Numbered from the stretch's first letter, positions 24,061-35,996 are shown. The stretch is DNA of 64,000 nt from Nemophila menziesii (GCA_029959085.1 JARWIR010000035.1:3129501-3193500), one strand, 5' to 3'. Notes: generated from the letters alone by a model not told the origin. Numbers and translations are program-made.

Positions 24061-24350
24061 AATAGTTGTACCGGAACTGCAACTACAATATTGTAGTTGC
24101 GAGTACAACTACAAAAAAGTAGTTCTGCAATATTATAGTTTCAACTACAAAAGTGTAGTTGTACAACTACGAAAGTGTAATTGTGCAATATTGTAGTTGT
24201 TCAAATACAACATGTGCAACTACGATTTGTAGTTGTGCAATTATACAATATTGTACTTGCAGGTGCAAGTATAATATTGTAGTAGCAAATATTTATACGT
24301 GATGAACTAAAAACTATAATACTGTAGTTGCAGTACTATAATATCGTATT
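24061..24350. repeat. Array of CAACTACA/TGTAGTTG palindromes
   Basis: The words CAACTAC and GTAGTTG alternate about a dozen times. One unit, 24079-24100, is a perfect 22-bp palindrome centred on AATATT. Others have 4-6 base spacers, for example CAACTACAaaagTGTAGTTG and CAACTACgatttGTAGTTG. Units decay towards the right end. The array has no coding potential. Confidence 0.85.
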
Positions 24351-24856
<506 letters not shown>

Positions 24857-25159
24857 GTATTTGATGGACAAGGAGAAAGATCAGTTGATAGTAACTCCAA
24901 CTGTGAGCCTAAATAATTCCTACTCATTTTGAAACAGCAAAATCCAAGTGAAAAATCTTCCAGGGTAGAGTTTGGGATAGTATGCTACGATTCTTTGTTA
25001 AGTCCTCTGAATAAAAGCTCATCGTTCAATGATCAGGATACGAAATCACATTATCAACTTCGCCAATTCATGGTAGATTGGCCAAGAAACCCATATGAGA
25101 ACTCCAACATTTCATGGTCCAACATTGTTGTTCACTTTGAAAGGACTCAACAAAAATAA
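24857..25159 (+). pseudogene. GROWTH-REGULATING FACTOR (GRF) last-exon fragment
   Basis: After the acceptor at 24856 the sequence reads as the C-terminal part of a plant GRF transcription factor. The conserved features are an EKSSRVEFGIV / DSLLSPLNKSSS stretch and the LRQFMVDWPRNP / ISW signature that GRFs carry near their C-terminus (typically LRQFMDDWP...SISW). An early in-frame stop follows CEPK near 24915, and the frame resumes at 24929 and ends at 25159. The DNA-binding WRC and protein-binding QLQ domains are absent from the window. Element E begins only 64 bases later. This is a decayed relic or a captured fragment and cannot act as a GRF. The family call rests on recalled consensus, not on a search. 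Confidence 0.7.
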
Positions 25160-25222
25160 ATAAGACTAGAGCAAATATTAATCAACGTTAATCATACAAG
25201 GTATCATAGATTAGATAATATT

Positions 25223-26993
25223 TGGTGGGTCCTTTGGTGTTAGAAAATAAAGTGATAAATAAGAGGAACCACAAAACTGCAAGTGTACAGTTGTCCCAAG
25301 TAATATATGATAATCAAGTTTGTTCTCAGGGACGGATTAGGTTCAACCCAAATATTAATCAAGTAGTAAGAATAATTGTTGACAGGAAAATAAAAGATAA
25401 GAAATTTTGTTTGGTTTTCTGAATTAAAAGATGCAGATAAAGTAAAGACTAAAATTAAATTAACTAGAAAGAAATAAAGCAAATAAAAGTGACTAACTTC
25501 AGATAAGAGAGATACTTGAGTCTCGCAAGGAATCCACCTAATCAATATAATCTATGCTATGTTTAAGGGTAGAATTGGAATTATAATATTAGTCGGAACT
25601 CTAATATCTCCTAGCCCCCTGTCGGGTGGACCTAGGAGCTATCCTAAAGTACTATAAACCCCTATATGGGCGAATATGCCTCTTCGGATGATATGATTGT
25701 ACCTCTTTGGCTATGTAACTAGTTAAGCCTGTCGGTCAATAACGGACATTACACGGGTATTACCTAAGTCTGTATTCAAACCCCCCCTGTCGGATGATCA
25801 CTTCGCCACTAAATTGAATAGCCCAAATAATAAAAGCTATTTCTAGTTGTTCCTAAAAGAAATAGTAATGAAAACAAAGTAATATCCAATATATAAAACT
25901 CAATCCAATTTAAATCATAACAATCCCAAATTCAAGACATAGATTAATCAATTAAGTTTCATCACTTTGATGCGATTCTCAAGTATAAGAATTTTAGATC
26001 ATGATAAAATTAAGGACTGAAAATAAATAAAAGGAATTCATGTTCAAATACAAAAGATAAATTGATAACCTAAAGGGTAGGATGATTGTTGATGGAAAAA
26101 CAGGATTCCTCTAGCACTAGCTTCTCCTTGCCTTCTTGCTCTGACTTGAAACCCTTTAGCCTCTTGTGTAATTCTCTGAAGTGTGTGAAAAGAGGAGGCT
26201 AAGGGGTGTATTTATATGTGTTAGAATACCCTAGGTAGAATTTAGTTGGAGTGGAAGACAAGTCAAGAACTCTTTAATTCGTAACCCTAAATTCTAAGAA
26301 AGGTAAGATTATGTTGCTGATTTGTTTTGGTCATATCTTTTTCAATACTTATATGTTTGACGCGTTCCAATATTCGAAACCGCTTGTCTCGGAAAGCTAT
26401 TTCTATTGGTGCAGACCATTTGCCTAAATTCCTAGCCAATCTTAAGTTATGGACTCGTCTTTGAAACGTGGCTGGAATTTCAAATTTATTTGGCAGCTTT
26501 ATCTTTTCCTTCTTTGCATATATCTTTATTTAATCTTCTTATTTCCATGTAAATCTTCTTTCCTTTACTTCTTTGACTTGACTTGGTCTCTAATTAATTA
26601 CCATATATCTTTTAAAGATTCACAATAAATAAATAATTAAACCGCATATGCTTTAAAAATAATAAATCATAATTCAAGACTAGAAATAGGAAAGTGCACT
26701 CTAAAATTAGAAACTTGAATAAAATACTTCCTAACACACTAAAAATGATCTAAGACTTTAATTCTCACTTCTCCTCCTTGTATTGGTCTTTCATGAAATT
26801 CAAGAACCTACTAACTTTGCACTAAAAATAACCAAATTAACGCACAAAAGCTCTAAAAATGCAAATAGTCTAATTCCAAGGGGAGAAAGTGTAATATTAC
26901 AATATAAGCATAAAAGTCTATCAAATAAGTCAAATATTCACCTAAAAGGATGTCTCCAAAGGGCTAATATTTAGAACAAATAGGGAGACATCA
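25223..26993 (-). repeat. 3' LTR of element E
   Basis: 1771 bp, TGGTGGGTCC...GGGAGACATCA on plus. It carries the hairpin words AACTG/CAGTT at 25275-25292 and several CTGTCGG-like words at 25615-25800. Confidence 0.92.
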
Positions 26994-27011
26994 AGACCCC
27001 AAACTCAAACC
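26994..27011 (-). other. Polypurine tract of element E
   Basis: Read on minus, GGTTTGAGTTTGGGGTCT abuts the 3' LTR. It is nearly identical to the tract at 4461. Confidence 0.8.
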
Positions 27012-29130
27012 TTTGTCGTCCCGACAAAGTAAAATAAAAACAAAGGCAGAAGGTGAACGCATAAGGTGGAATCTAGTAAACATTCCCACGTCACAAATTA
27101 AAACAAATATCATATAATAGGATCTAGGAATTAATATACACATTCACATATCATGAAAAATCAAACACAAAATAATATCAATCCAAAATTAATTTCACAA
27201 TGCTAGAAGGTTACACTTGTTACTTATCTCAATATGGTGGCTATAGGGTGTTCCTCGATCTTTACTTGCTTTGAACGCTCCACTTAGCATACTCCATATT
27301 AACTCACAATGTATCTAGGAATCACGATGTCTTTACGGTTTTAATATAGGCTTAGGGATGGTATGGTATGTATATTTGGAAAATTTGAAGTGAGATTTTG
27401 GCTCTCTCCTCACTTACCATCAACAAACTGTCCAAGAGCTTAAGTTTACACTCAAATAACGTTCTCACTCAACCCATTTGACGCGCTAATGTAGAGTCCC
27501 CAAATTAACTCAATAAGCACTAAGGATGATTCACATAAAAATTTCCTCTTTGCCGGTCCGAATATATATTCTTTTCAAATCATTTTCTTTTTCTTTTGTA
27601 TAACTATGATTCTCTTTTTTGATATTCAAGATATCAAGCTATTTTTTTCTATAAATTATGCCTTTTCATAACTTTAGCTTTTTAGCTTCTTTTTCGTTCA
27701 CTATTACCCCAACAAAGGGTTACAATGTAATAAACCTGTGAATCATCATCAAAATATAGCACAGAGCACAATTGATAAGCTCAAAAATCCCAACCCAATG
27801 TAAATTCCCATATAGTGGACCCACCACCCCAAACTCAAGCTCAAGACAGGAAGTCTTAGGATCGTGATTCAAGTGCGGTTCATATGGCCATGCCTAACAA
27901 TCAAAAGGGATATTGGCTTATAATGTGGCGACAAAAGAAAGGCTTAAAGGCTAACAATTTTCCTAAGAAAGATATAATTAATTCAGGGATAGAAAACCAA
28001 AAAGGATTCAAAGGGCTAACAAAGAACTGCCTCTATCATTTTCCTATTTACACAGCTTGCCTCTAGTTCATACCTAAGTGGGTTCTCTACTCATTTAGAT
28101 CTCACGTTCTACAAACCACTCATTATTCTTAAGCACAAGTTTACTTCTTTTGCATTGTTCATTAATTCTTCCTATCATATACCTCATATTTGCATGCAAT
28201 CAAAGTGCATTTTACACTAACTCCTAAAGTCAACTATTTTCAATCATAAATTCATAAAAAGCATGCTTGATGGGGGAATTTAAAATACTCTACAGTTAAC
28301 GTAACCCTTAAACTAATTTTTATTTGATTTTTTTTTAAATTTTGAAAAAGCAGTAAAAACCAAAAATTGGGATGAGGCAACGAACCCCACCCCAAACTCA
28401 AAAATGAGTCGTGTCCCCACGACTCGAAAAAGACTCAAGAAAGCAAATAAAAACTTAATAAAACAAATGAGAAAGGGGATAGGAAAACGTATCTGAACCA
28501 GCACGAAGCTTGTTTCCATGGTTGCGTGTAGGTTGAGCTTCTTGTGTTGCGTAGGTGGCATGTGGAACATTGCTCCCTCCACGTAATATGATTTGCATAA
28601 GCTCCAACTCTTTTGTGATTTCTTCTATGGATTTTAACACCTCTTCGTGTTTATCCTCCCAAAATTTTCATTCTTTCTTTCAACACCAAAAGTAATACAA
28701 GGTTCTTCGACTTCTTCTTTATCTTCATGGTATTCTTGACCTCCCAATCTTCGACATCTCAATGAACCCCAAACTCAAAACTTCAAATAATAAAAAACTA
28801 GAGAAGAGTTTTGAAATTTGATGTTTTGAGGATTTATAATGAAGGTTTTAGGTGTTATATGAGATGGGTAATGATTGTGGAAGGTTTAATAGATAGGATT
28901 GAAGCTTTGATGAAGTGGTTTAAGGTTGAAGGAGAAGCTTTCTTGATTTTCTTGAAGGATTGTGGTGTTAGATGTGTGTTTGGAATGGAATAGGAGGAAA
29001 GATTTAATGTTCTTGGGTGTTGTAGTGGTCTTTGTGCAGGTATATAATGGGTTAGGGTCTGAAAAATTCGTATTGGAGAGGCTAGGGTTTCTTCTTGATG
29101 AAGTAAGAAGTGTATAAGGCAACAAACTCT
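27012..29130 (-). other. Non-coding 3' internal region of element E
   Basis: Homologous to the 3' regions of A, D and I. The palindrome GAGTCGTGTCCCCACGACTC lies near 28410. A remnant frame at 28640-28455 (MLKSIEEITKELELMQIILRG) sits where element D carries its extra ORF, and seems to be what is left of it. Nothing else coding was seen. Confidence 0.65.
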
Positions 29131-29541
29131 TCAAAACCGACCTACTGACCGGCATACCGGCGGAATCGCCGGCATACCGGTGCTGGAGGTCTTCCTTGTT
29201 GTGACATTTTTCCTTGAACCCGAATCCATACCCGACGCCACGTGTTCTTGGGCGCCGGTATACCGACGATGTTCACCGCCATATGCCGGTGCGCTGTTTT
29301 CGCAGAATCGCGCTCCGTCAAAATACCCGAGTCGAGCACCCAGAGGGCACGGGTTTTCCTTCTGGCCAGCATACCAGGAATCTGGCCGGCATACCAGTGC
29401 GACTTTTAATCGTTTTCTCCCTCTCGGCAAAGAACCCGAGTCATAGACCCGAGGGCTCGTGTTTCTCCTCTGCCGGTATAACGGAAATCTGGCCGGCATA
29501 CCGGTCAGTGTAGCAGATTTTCCCTTTTCGTTCCTTAGCAC
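29131..29541. repeat. CCGGCATACCGG motif array in element E
   Basis: A GC-rich block in AT-rich surroundings. About eight copies of CCGGCATACCGG or close variants lie near 29150, 29172, 29254, 29284, 29365, 29384, 29472 and 29492. Open frames cross it on both strands, probably because GC-rich DNA has few stops; I do not think they code. Confidence 0.8.
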
Positions 29542-29724
29542 CCCAAACTCAATTCTTGCACTATTAACACACTACCTTTCTCATTTATTTTTAAAAGTAG
29601 ACACTAAAACTTGACACTAACTTAGAATTATACACTAGGAATTGAAAAACATAAAGCAATAAACTGATATACTATGAACTAGCTTTTGTTTAACGTCGTT
29701 AAGCTCGACGGGTTACCTCATGAA

Positions 29725-30099
29725 TCATTTTTTCACATAACCTCCCCAGCAATGAGTGAGGTTATCAATGTTTGCTACACAGAATTTGCATCCCTTAGCC
29801 TTTATTATCACCAGTTGATTCGAAATAACCTTTGTGACCATGAACGGTCCTTTCCAAGAACTCTTGGCTTCGCGCGCTTTTGGAGGAGGATCAAGCTTCT
29901 TCATTTCGACCTCTTCGCCTATACTGGACTCCCTCTTTTTCCTCTCTTTCTTAGGTTCTTTTGGAACATTCATAGCTCGCCCCTTTTCCTTCTTCTTCGC
30001 ATGGTCAAGGTGTGGATTTTCCTTAGGATATGGATGGAGAAACCACAGATTTGGTGGTTTCTTTCGGAGCTCTCTTTCCTCCATTCCTAAGGTTTCCAC
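29725..30099 (-). pseudogene. End of pol (integrase C-terminus) of element E
   Basis: The C-terminal 55 residues read PPPKAREAKSSWKGPFMVTKV, the typical end of the integrase/pol polyprotein in plant Gypsy elements. The first half is lysine-rich and follows directly from the sequence downstream of the protease. The RT, RNase H and integrase catalytic core that should lie between are absent, which marks an internal deletion of roughly the whole pol core. Confidence 0.7.
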
Positions 30100-30123
30100 T
30101 ACCTTAGTTGGATCCTTGTCTGT

Positions 30124-30690
30124 TTATTCAATCACATCACCCCGGAAGCAATCCTCCTTGGGATCCGGAAACTTCATTGGCTTGAACATGTCAAATTTTA
30201 CCTCCTCGTCTTGGATACGCATAATCATTTCAATGTTCTCTACATCAATTAAAGTACGCCCCTTGGCTAGGAATGGTCTTCCCAAAATAATGGGGACATT
30301 CCTATCCGCGTCGTAATCAAGTATAACAAAATCAACAGGAAAGATTAACGTACCTGCCTTGACGAGGACATCTTCTAGTCTTCCCTCTGGATGTACGAGG
30401 GATCTGTCAGCCATTTGCAAAACCATAGAAGTCGGTTTTGCGTTTCCTATCTTCAACTTTTCAAAGACTGATTTGGGCATGAGATTAATACTTGCTCCCA
30501 AATCTCATAAATCTTTCCCTTGCCACGTAGCACCAATGGAAATTGGGATCGTAAAACTTCCAAGATCAAGCAATTCGGGTGGCAACTTACATTGGCAGTG
30601 GCACTACACTCTTCTGGCAAACCCACCGTTTCATTCTCAAGATACTGACGCTTGCTGGTGATAGCTCTTTTAAAGAATTTCATGTATTTC
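30124..30690 (-). pseudogene. Retropepsin-like protease region of element E
   Basis: The frame from 30501 down holds the aspartic-protease motif DLGASINLMP, then VLQMADRS, FPVDFVILD and the late motif IILGRPFLA. A stop (TGA at 30505-30507) stands where the family has a cysteine, just two codons before the catalytic aspartate's glycine. Another stop lies at 30122 region after CFRGDVIE. Upstream (30683-30510) the frame shows VGLPEECSA and related residues with further shifts. In active elements the protease cuts the Gag-Pol polyprotein; here it is broken. Confidence 0.8.
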
Positions 30691-30707
30691 GGTACATCTT
30701 TGATAGC

Positions 30708-31103
30708 TTATAATAAAGGTATATTAATGTTAAGCTTACTCACCATAGTCATGAATCTCTGATATTCCACAGTATCTTTATTCTTTTGAATTCTTGAAGG
30801 GAATGGAGGAGGAGGACGGACTTCTATAGCATCTTTCTTTTTCGGATTTTCCGGAATCTTCTCCACTTCCACTACTTCTGGTTTATCTTCTTTTTTCACT
30901 ACATCTTCTACCGTTTTCTCTTTCACAGTTGTTTCTTTTTCTTTCATAACGGGAAAAGGTGGGGGTGGAAGCTTCTTACCACTTTTAAGCGAGATAGCGT
31001 TACATTCTTTGTACTGCTTAGGTTCTTTAGTGTCACTTGGAAGTTGTCCTTGTTGACGTTGATTCAATTGTTTTGATATTTGAGCTAGCTGATTCTCTAA
31101 CAT
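30708..31103 (-). pseudogene. Gag-protease linker of element E
   Basis: A 131-residue frame with glutamine-rich start (LENQLAQISKQLNQRQQGQL), CNAISLKSGKKLPPPP, a long acidic-basic stretch and PPPPFPSRIQK. This is the standard region between zinc knuckle and protease in Athila-type Gypsy elements. The frame closes where the protease part should continue. Confidence 0.75.
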
Positions 31104-31434
31104 TTTAAGTGTTGCGACTGTAGATTGCTGCTCTAGGCTAGTTTTCGTTTAAATGTTGATTAATGTCAACAAGGTTTGCTGGACATCTAACACACCTTCT
31201 TGAGGTTGAGCAGGTAGAGCTTTCCGATTCATGGTCTCGGTGTAGGCATCTTGAGGAGATTGTCTCTGAACTTGATTTTCGTACGTTTGTCCACCTTGGT
31301 AGTTGTTCTGCGGTCTTGGCTGAAAGTTATTACTTTGGGGACGCGCTTGATATGCATGTGTGGATTAGCGGCCCCATTTGGATTTGTATATTGGAAACCC
31401 GGATGGTTTCTATTCGGTTGATAACCTTGACCAC

Positions 31435-32997
31435 TGATGTCTCCTTAATTGTTCTTATTTTCGACCCTTAGGAGACATCATTTTTGGTGTTTATTTAATC
31501 AATTTGATAGACTTTTGGACTAAATATGCAATAATATGATTTTCCTCTTTTATTTCTAGCATTTTTAATTTATTAAGCTTTTGCGCGTAATATTGGTATT
31601 TTTAGTGGAAAGTTTACAGGTTTTAGATGTTAGCTAGAAGAGGAATCCGAGGAGAAAGTCAAATATCAAGAGATAGAGTCAAGACTTGAAGATAAATCCC
31701 GAAGATATTATTTTTAGAGCTGAAAATCCATTTTCCAGGCCATAGATTTCTGATTTCGAGGTGCTTAAGCGATGATTTAGCTGCTGACCTTTGAAGAGAA
31801 AACATTCCTTATCGAGTTACGGAACTTTAGCAACTGGAATGAGGTCAATCGGAGTCATAACGAAGCGGGAAAAGCCGTTTTAGTGAAGGTGTATCAGCAT
31901 TTACGGGACTTTGGGCTTAGAATTTGGGCTTGGACATTTATTTAGTATTTTATTCTTAGGTTCAAGCCCTAATCCGTTTTTACACTTATAAAAAGAGCCT
32001 TTGACTTCTATTTTCACGACAATTCACATTCTGCAAGATTAAACACCAGAGAGAAGCAACAGAAGGAAGACAGAAGAAGCTACAAGAGCTAGAGAGGGTC
32101 TATATCTCCGTTCGTAGTCATTCCTATTCCGGAAATTAGGTTCTTTTATCTTTTAATTTTGTAATCAAATATGAATTCCTTTAAATTTAATTTAGTTTTT
32201 CTTTTTAATATGAGCTAAACATTTATTAGTGCTTGAGAACAATTAATGGGTGAATCCCAATCTTATTGAATTCCGTATGTTGAATTTGGGTTTCTGTTAA
32301 AGTAAACTAGATTGGGGCTTTTACTCTTTTCGATAAATTGAGAATATTTACTCTTTTTAGTGTCATGAACTAGGAACAGGTGTTAGTATTTAGGCTATTC
32401 CAATTAGTGGCGATTGGATCATCCTGGCGGAGGGTTTAGATACATAACCATTTATTCAATCTAGGATAGAAGCTATTGATTCTGGCGAACTTAGCTAATC
32501 CTAGGGCCAATGAGGTAATAGAACTTAATCATCCAAAAGTGGATCATATTTACCCTGACGGGACTAGTGACACTCTAGGATCGCCTTATAGTCCACCCTG
32601 ACGGGGGTATAAGGAATTTAGAATCCCGACCATTGTAATTGACCAATTTAGCACTTAAACAACATAAGTTAGGAAATAGGATTGGGAGGATCCTTGCGTT
32701 CTCAAGTGCTACTTCTCATATTGCGTTTTACATCATTTTACTTGCGTCTTAGCTTTTATTTGCATTTTAATAATTGTCTTTCATTTACTTAGCATTAATA
32801 ACAAAAACCAAACAACCATATTTTCTTTATTTGCTTTCATAAGTGCTATCAATCATTAATAGATAAGCATTGTAGTCAACCATTCCGTCCTTGGAACGAA
32901 TCTGTGTTATCAGTTATACTACTTGGGACAACCGTACACTTGCGGTTGTGGTTCGATTATTTATTGCATTTATTTTAGAACACACAAAGGACCACCA
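31435..32997 (+). mobile_element. Solo LTR F inside element E
   Basis: 1563 bp, TGATGTCTCC...GGACCACCA. Both flanks are ACCAC (31430-31434 and 32998-33002), a perfect target duplication. It is the same family as solo LTR G (57138-58696), which is inverted. It separates the zinc-knuckle part of gag (33050-33110) from the downstream linker. No internal sequence remains. Confidence 0.94.
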
Positions 32998-33039
32998 ACC
33001 ACCTGAATTATAGTTCCCTCGATTGGCAATAAACATTAC

Positions 33040-34085
33040 GGCTTCATGATTACTTTGGCAATGCTCCCAATCATGATCTTGTGCACCACAGTTAGAACAC
33101 CCATAAACTTCTTGCGTAACATTAACATCTTCTCTTCTACTTGAAAGACCGTTTGTAACAGCTAGAGTAAGCTATTTTAATTGCTGCTCCAAAGTGTTCT
33201 TCAATTTATTCTCCAATGAGGAGAATTTTTCTTTGATCAGAGCACCACTTTATGTTCCACCTCGGATAGGTTTCTTACAGTATTCCAACCCATCTCATTC
33301 GTAACTGTTCTATTCAAAATAATCTTGGTATGGACTGGTTGTACCTGTAAAAATCCACCACCACAAAGCAGGTCTAAATCCTTTCTCGAAGAGCCATCAA
33401 GTCCTCTGTAAAATATCTTCATCTGTTGAATCTCCATGAGGCCATGATCAGGGACTCTTCTTAAACAAATCTGAAATCTTGTCTAACTTCTACCCAAAGT
33501 CTCGTCTTGATCTTGTTTGAACGAGGTCAATTCAACTTGCTCGTCTAATCTCATATTCGTTGGGTAGTATCTATCGAAGAACGCAGTTTGTAACACGTCC
33601 CATGTTGTGATTGATCCAGGTTCTTGAGAATCATGCCATTCCCTTGCTCCATCTATAACAAAATACCTAAAATTTGCAAAATACATTTGATCTCTTGTTA
33701 CTCCTTGTGTAATATAGAAATCGAAAATTTGCATGAAATTCTGTACAACACGGATTGGATCTTCACCAGGTGCTCCTCGAAATTACCATAACTCTGAAAT
33801 TGAGATAGCATACCAGGGTCGGGTCTGAATCTTTCGACGTTAATATTTGCAAAGTCAATTCCGAGGGAAGGAGCTCGATATGGAGCTTGTTCAGGGCCAT
33901 GGACGAACCATGGATCATTATTCTGATGAGGTTGAACTTGTGGAATAAGAGGAACAAGAGGAGGATCGATCTCATGTTCTTCAGCCATTGCTTCTCTTGC
34001 GAATTGCTCCTCTTTTTCTTTTGCTTTAGCTTCTTTCTTTCTTTTGTTTGCTTCTCGAACGAGGGTTTTTGGGATTCGCAAGAAT
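33040..34085 (-). pseudogene. gag of element E
   Basis: Read on minus in three frames. The first, 34081-33735, begins MRIPKTLVREANKRKKE and is lysine- and glutamate-rich. The second (33734-33483) is the Retrotrans_gag core with ITQGVTRDQMYFANFRYF, AREWHDSQEPGSITTWD and FFDRYYPTNM. The third (about 33470-33237) has QQMKIFYRGLDGSSRKDLD and GGGFLQ. A CCHC zinc knuckle CSNCGAQDHDWEHC follows at about 33100-33060. Frameshifts and a stop after ETLGRS separate the parts. In active elements gag forms the virus-like particle; this copy cannot be translated as one protein. Confidence 0.85.
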
Positions 34086-34210
34086 CACGAGATCTTCAAG
34101 CATATACCTGTAAACCTGAGAAAGAAAGACAACCCAAAGCGTAAAACTGAAAAAATAAAACTAAAACTAACAATTAAACTACTAAAGATTAACACTAGGA
34201 TCACACGCTA

Positions 34211-34231
34211 CCGTCCCCGGCAGCGACGCCA
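34211..34231 (-). other. Primer binding site of element E (tRNA-Asp-like)
   Basis: Read on minus, TGGCGTCGCTGCCGGGGACGG follows the 5' LTR after a few bases. It matches the complement of the tRNA-Asp 3' end (TGGCGCCGTTGCCGGGG) with two mismatches. tRNA-Asp priming is known for Athila elements. Confidence 0.8.
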
Positions 34232-34237
34232 AAAACC

Positions 34238-35996
34238 TGGTGGGTCCTTGGGTATTAGAAAATAAAGTGATAAATAAGAGGAACCACAGAACTGCAAGTG
34301 TACAGTTGTCCCAAGTAATATATGATAATCAAGTCCGTTCTCAGGGATTCAACCCACATATTAATCAAGTAATAAGAATAGTTGTTGACAGGAAAATGAA
34401 AGATAAGAAATATTGTTTGGTTTTCTGAATTAAAAGATGCAAATAAAGTAAAGACTAAAATTAAATTAACTAGAAATAAATAAAGCAAATAAAAGTGACT
34501 AACTTCAGATAAGAGAGATACTTGAGTCTCGCAAGGAATCCACCTAATCAATATAATCTATGCTATGTTTAAGGGTAGAATTGGAATTATAATATTAGTC
34601 GGAACTCTAATATCTCCTAGCCCCCTGTCGGGTGGACCTAGGAGCTATCCTAAAGTACTATAAACCCCTGTATGGGCGAATATGCCTATTCGGATGATAT
34701 GATTTTACCTCTTTGGCTATGTAACGAGTTAAGCCTGTCGGTCAATAACGGACATTACACGGGTATTACCTAAGTCTATATTCAAACCCCCCTGTCGGAT
34801 GATCACTTCGCCACTAAAGTGAATAGCCCAAATACTAAAAGCTATTTCTAGTTGTTCCTAAAAGAAATAGTAATGAAAACAAAGTAATATCCAATATATA
34901 AAACTCAATCCAATTAAAATCATAACAATCCCAAATTCAAAACATAGATTAATTAATTAAGGTTCATCCCTTTAATTCGATTCTCAAGTATAAGAAATTT
35001 AGCTCATGATAAAACTAAAGACTGGAAATAAATAAAAGGAATTCTTGTTCAAATACAAAAGATAAATTGATAAACTAAATGGTAGGATGACTGTTGATGG
35101 AAGAACAAGATTCCTCCAGCACTAGCTTCTCCTTGCCTTCTTCTATGACTTGAAAACCTTTAGCCTCTTGTGTAATTCTCTGAAGTGTGTGAAAAAAGGA
35201 GGCTAAGGGGTGTATTTATATGTGTTAGAAAGCCCTAGGTCGAATTTACTTGGAGTGGAAGACAAGTCAAGAACTCTTTAATTCGTAAACCTAAATTCTA
35301 GGAAAGGTAACATTCCACAGCTGATTTGTTTTGGTCATATCTTCTTCAATACTTATCCGTTTGACACGTTCCAATATTCAAAACCGGTTGTCTCGGAAAG
35401 CTATTTCCATTGGTGCAGACCATTTGCCCAAATTCCTAGCCAATCTTATGTTATGGGCTCGTCTTTGAAACGTGGCTAGAATTTCAGATTTATTTGGCAG
35501 CTTTATCTTTTCCTTCTTTGCATATATCTTTCCTTAATCTTCTTATTTCCATGTAAATCTTCTTTCCTTTACTTCTTTGACTTGACTTGGTCTCTAATTA
35601 ATTACCATATATCTTTTAAAGTTTCACAATAAATAAATAATTAAACCGCATATGCTTTAAAAATAATAAATTATAATTCAAGACTAGAAATAGGAAAGTG
35701 CACTCTAAAATTAGAAACTCGAATAAAATACTTCCTAACACACTAAAAATGATCTAAGACTTTAATTCTCACTTCTACTCCTTGTATTGGTCTTTCATGA
35801 AATTCAAGAACCTACTAACTTTGCACTAAAAATAACCAAATTAACGCACAAAAGCTCTAAAAATGCAAATAGTCTAATTCCAAGGAGAGAAAGTGTAATA
35901 TGAAGAAAAAGCATAAAAGTCTATCAAATAAGTCAAATATTCACCTAAAAGTATGTCTCCAAAGGGCTAATATTTAGAACAAATAGGGGGACATCA
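34238..35996 (-). repeat. 5' LTR of element E
   Basis: 1759 bp; same ends as the 3' LTR. The hairpin words are at 34290-34307. It differs from the 3' LTR by point changes and a short deletion near 34350 (the GACGGATTAGG segment is missing). Confidence 0.92.

Larger units (their letters stand above)
25223..35996 (-). mobile_element. Element E: Athila-like Ty3/Gypsy retrotransposon lacking RT, RNase H and integrase core
   Basis: It is 10.77 kb, bounded by the perfect target duplication ATATT (25218-25222 and 35997-36001). In sense order (minus) it has the 5' LTR 35996-34238, a primer site like tRNA-Asp, gag with a CCHC knuckle, a retropepsin region, the very end of pol, a GC-rich repeat block, a non-coding 3' region, a purine tract and the 3' LTR 26993-25223. 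Reverse transcriptase, RNase H and most of the integrase are missing between about 30050 and 29900. Solo LTR F sits inside the gag-protease region. The two LTRs are about 94% alike by eye over the first 200 bases, so this insertion is older than element C. Confidence 0.9.

Noticed and set aside
29131..29541. Long overlapping frames on both strands (up to 136 codons)
   Set aside because: They coincide with the GC-rich CCGGCATACCGG array, where stop codons are rare, and give low-complexity products.
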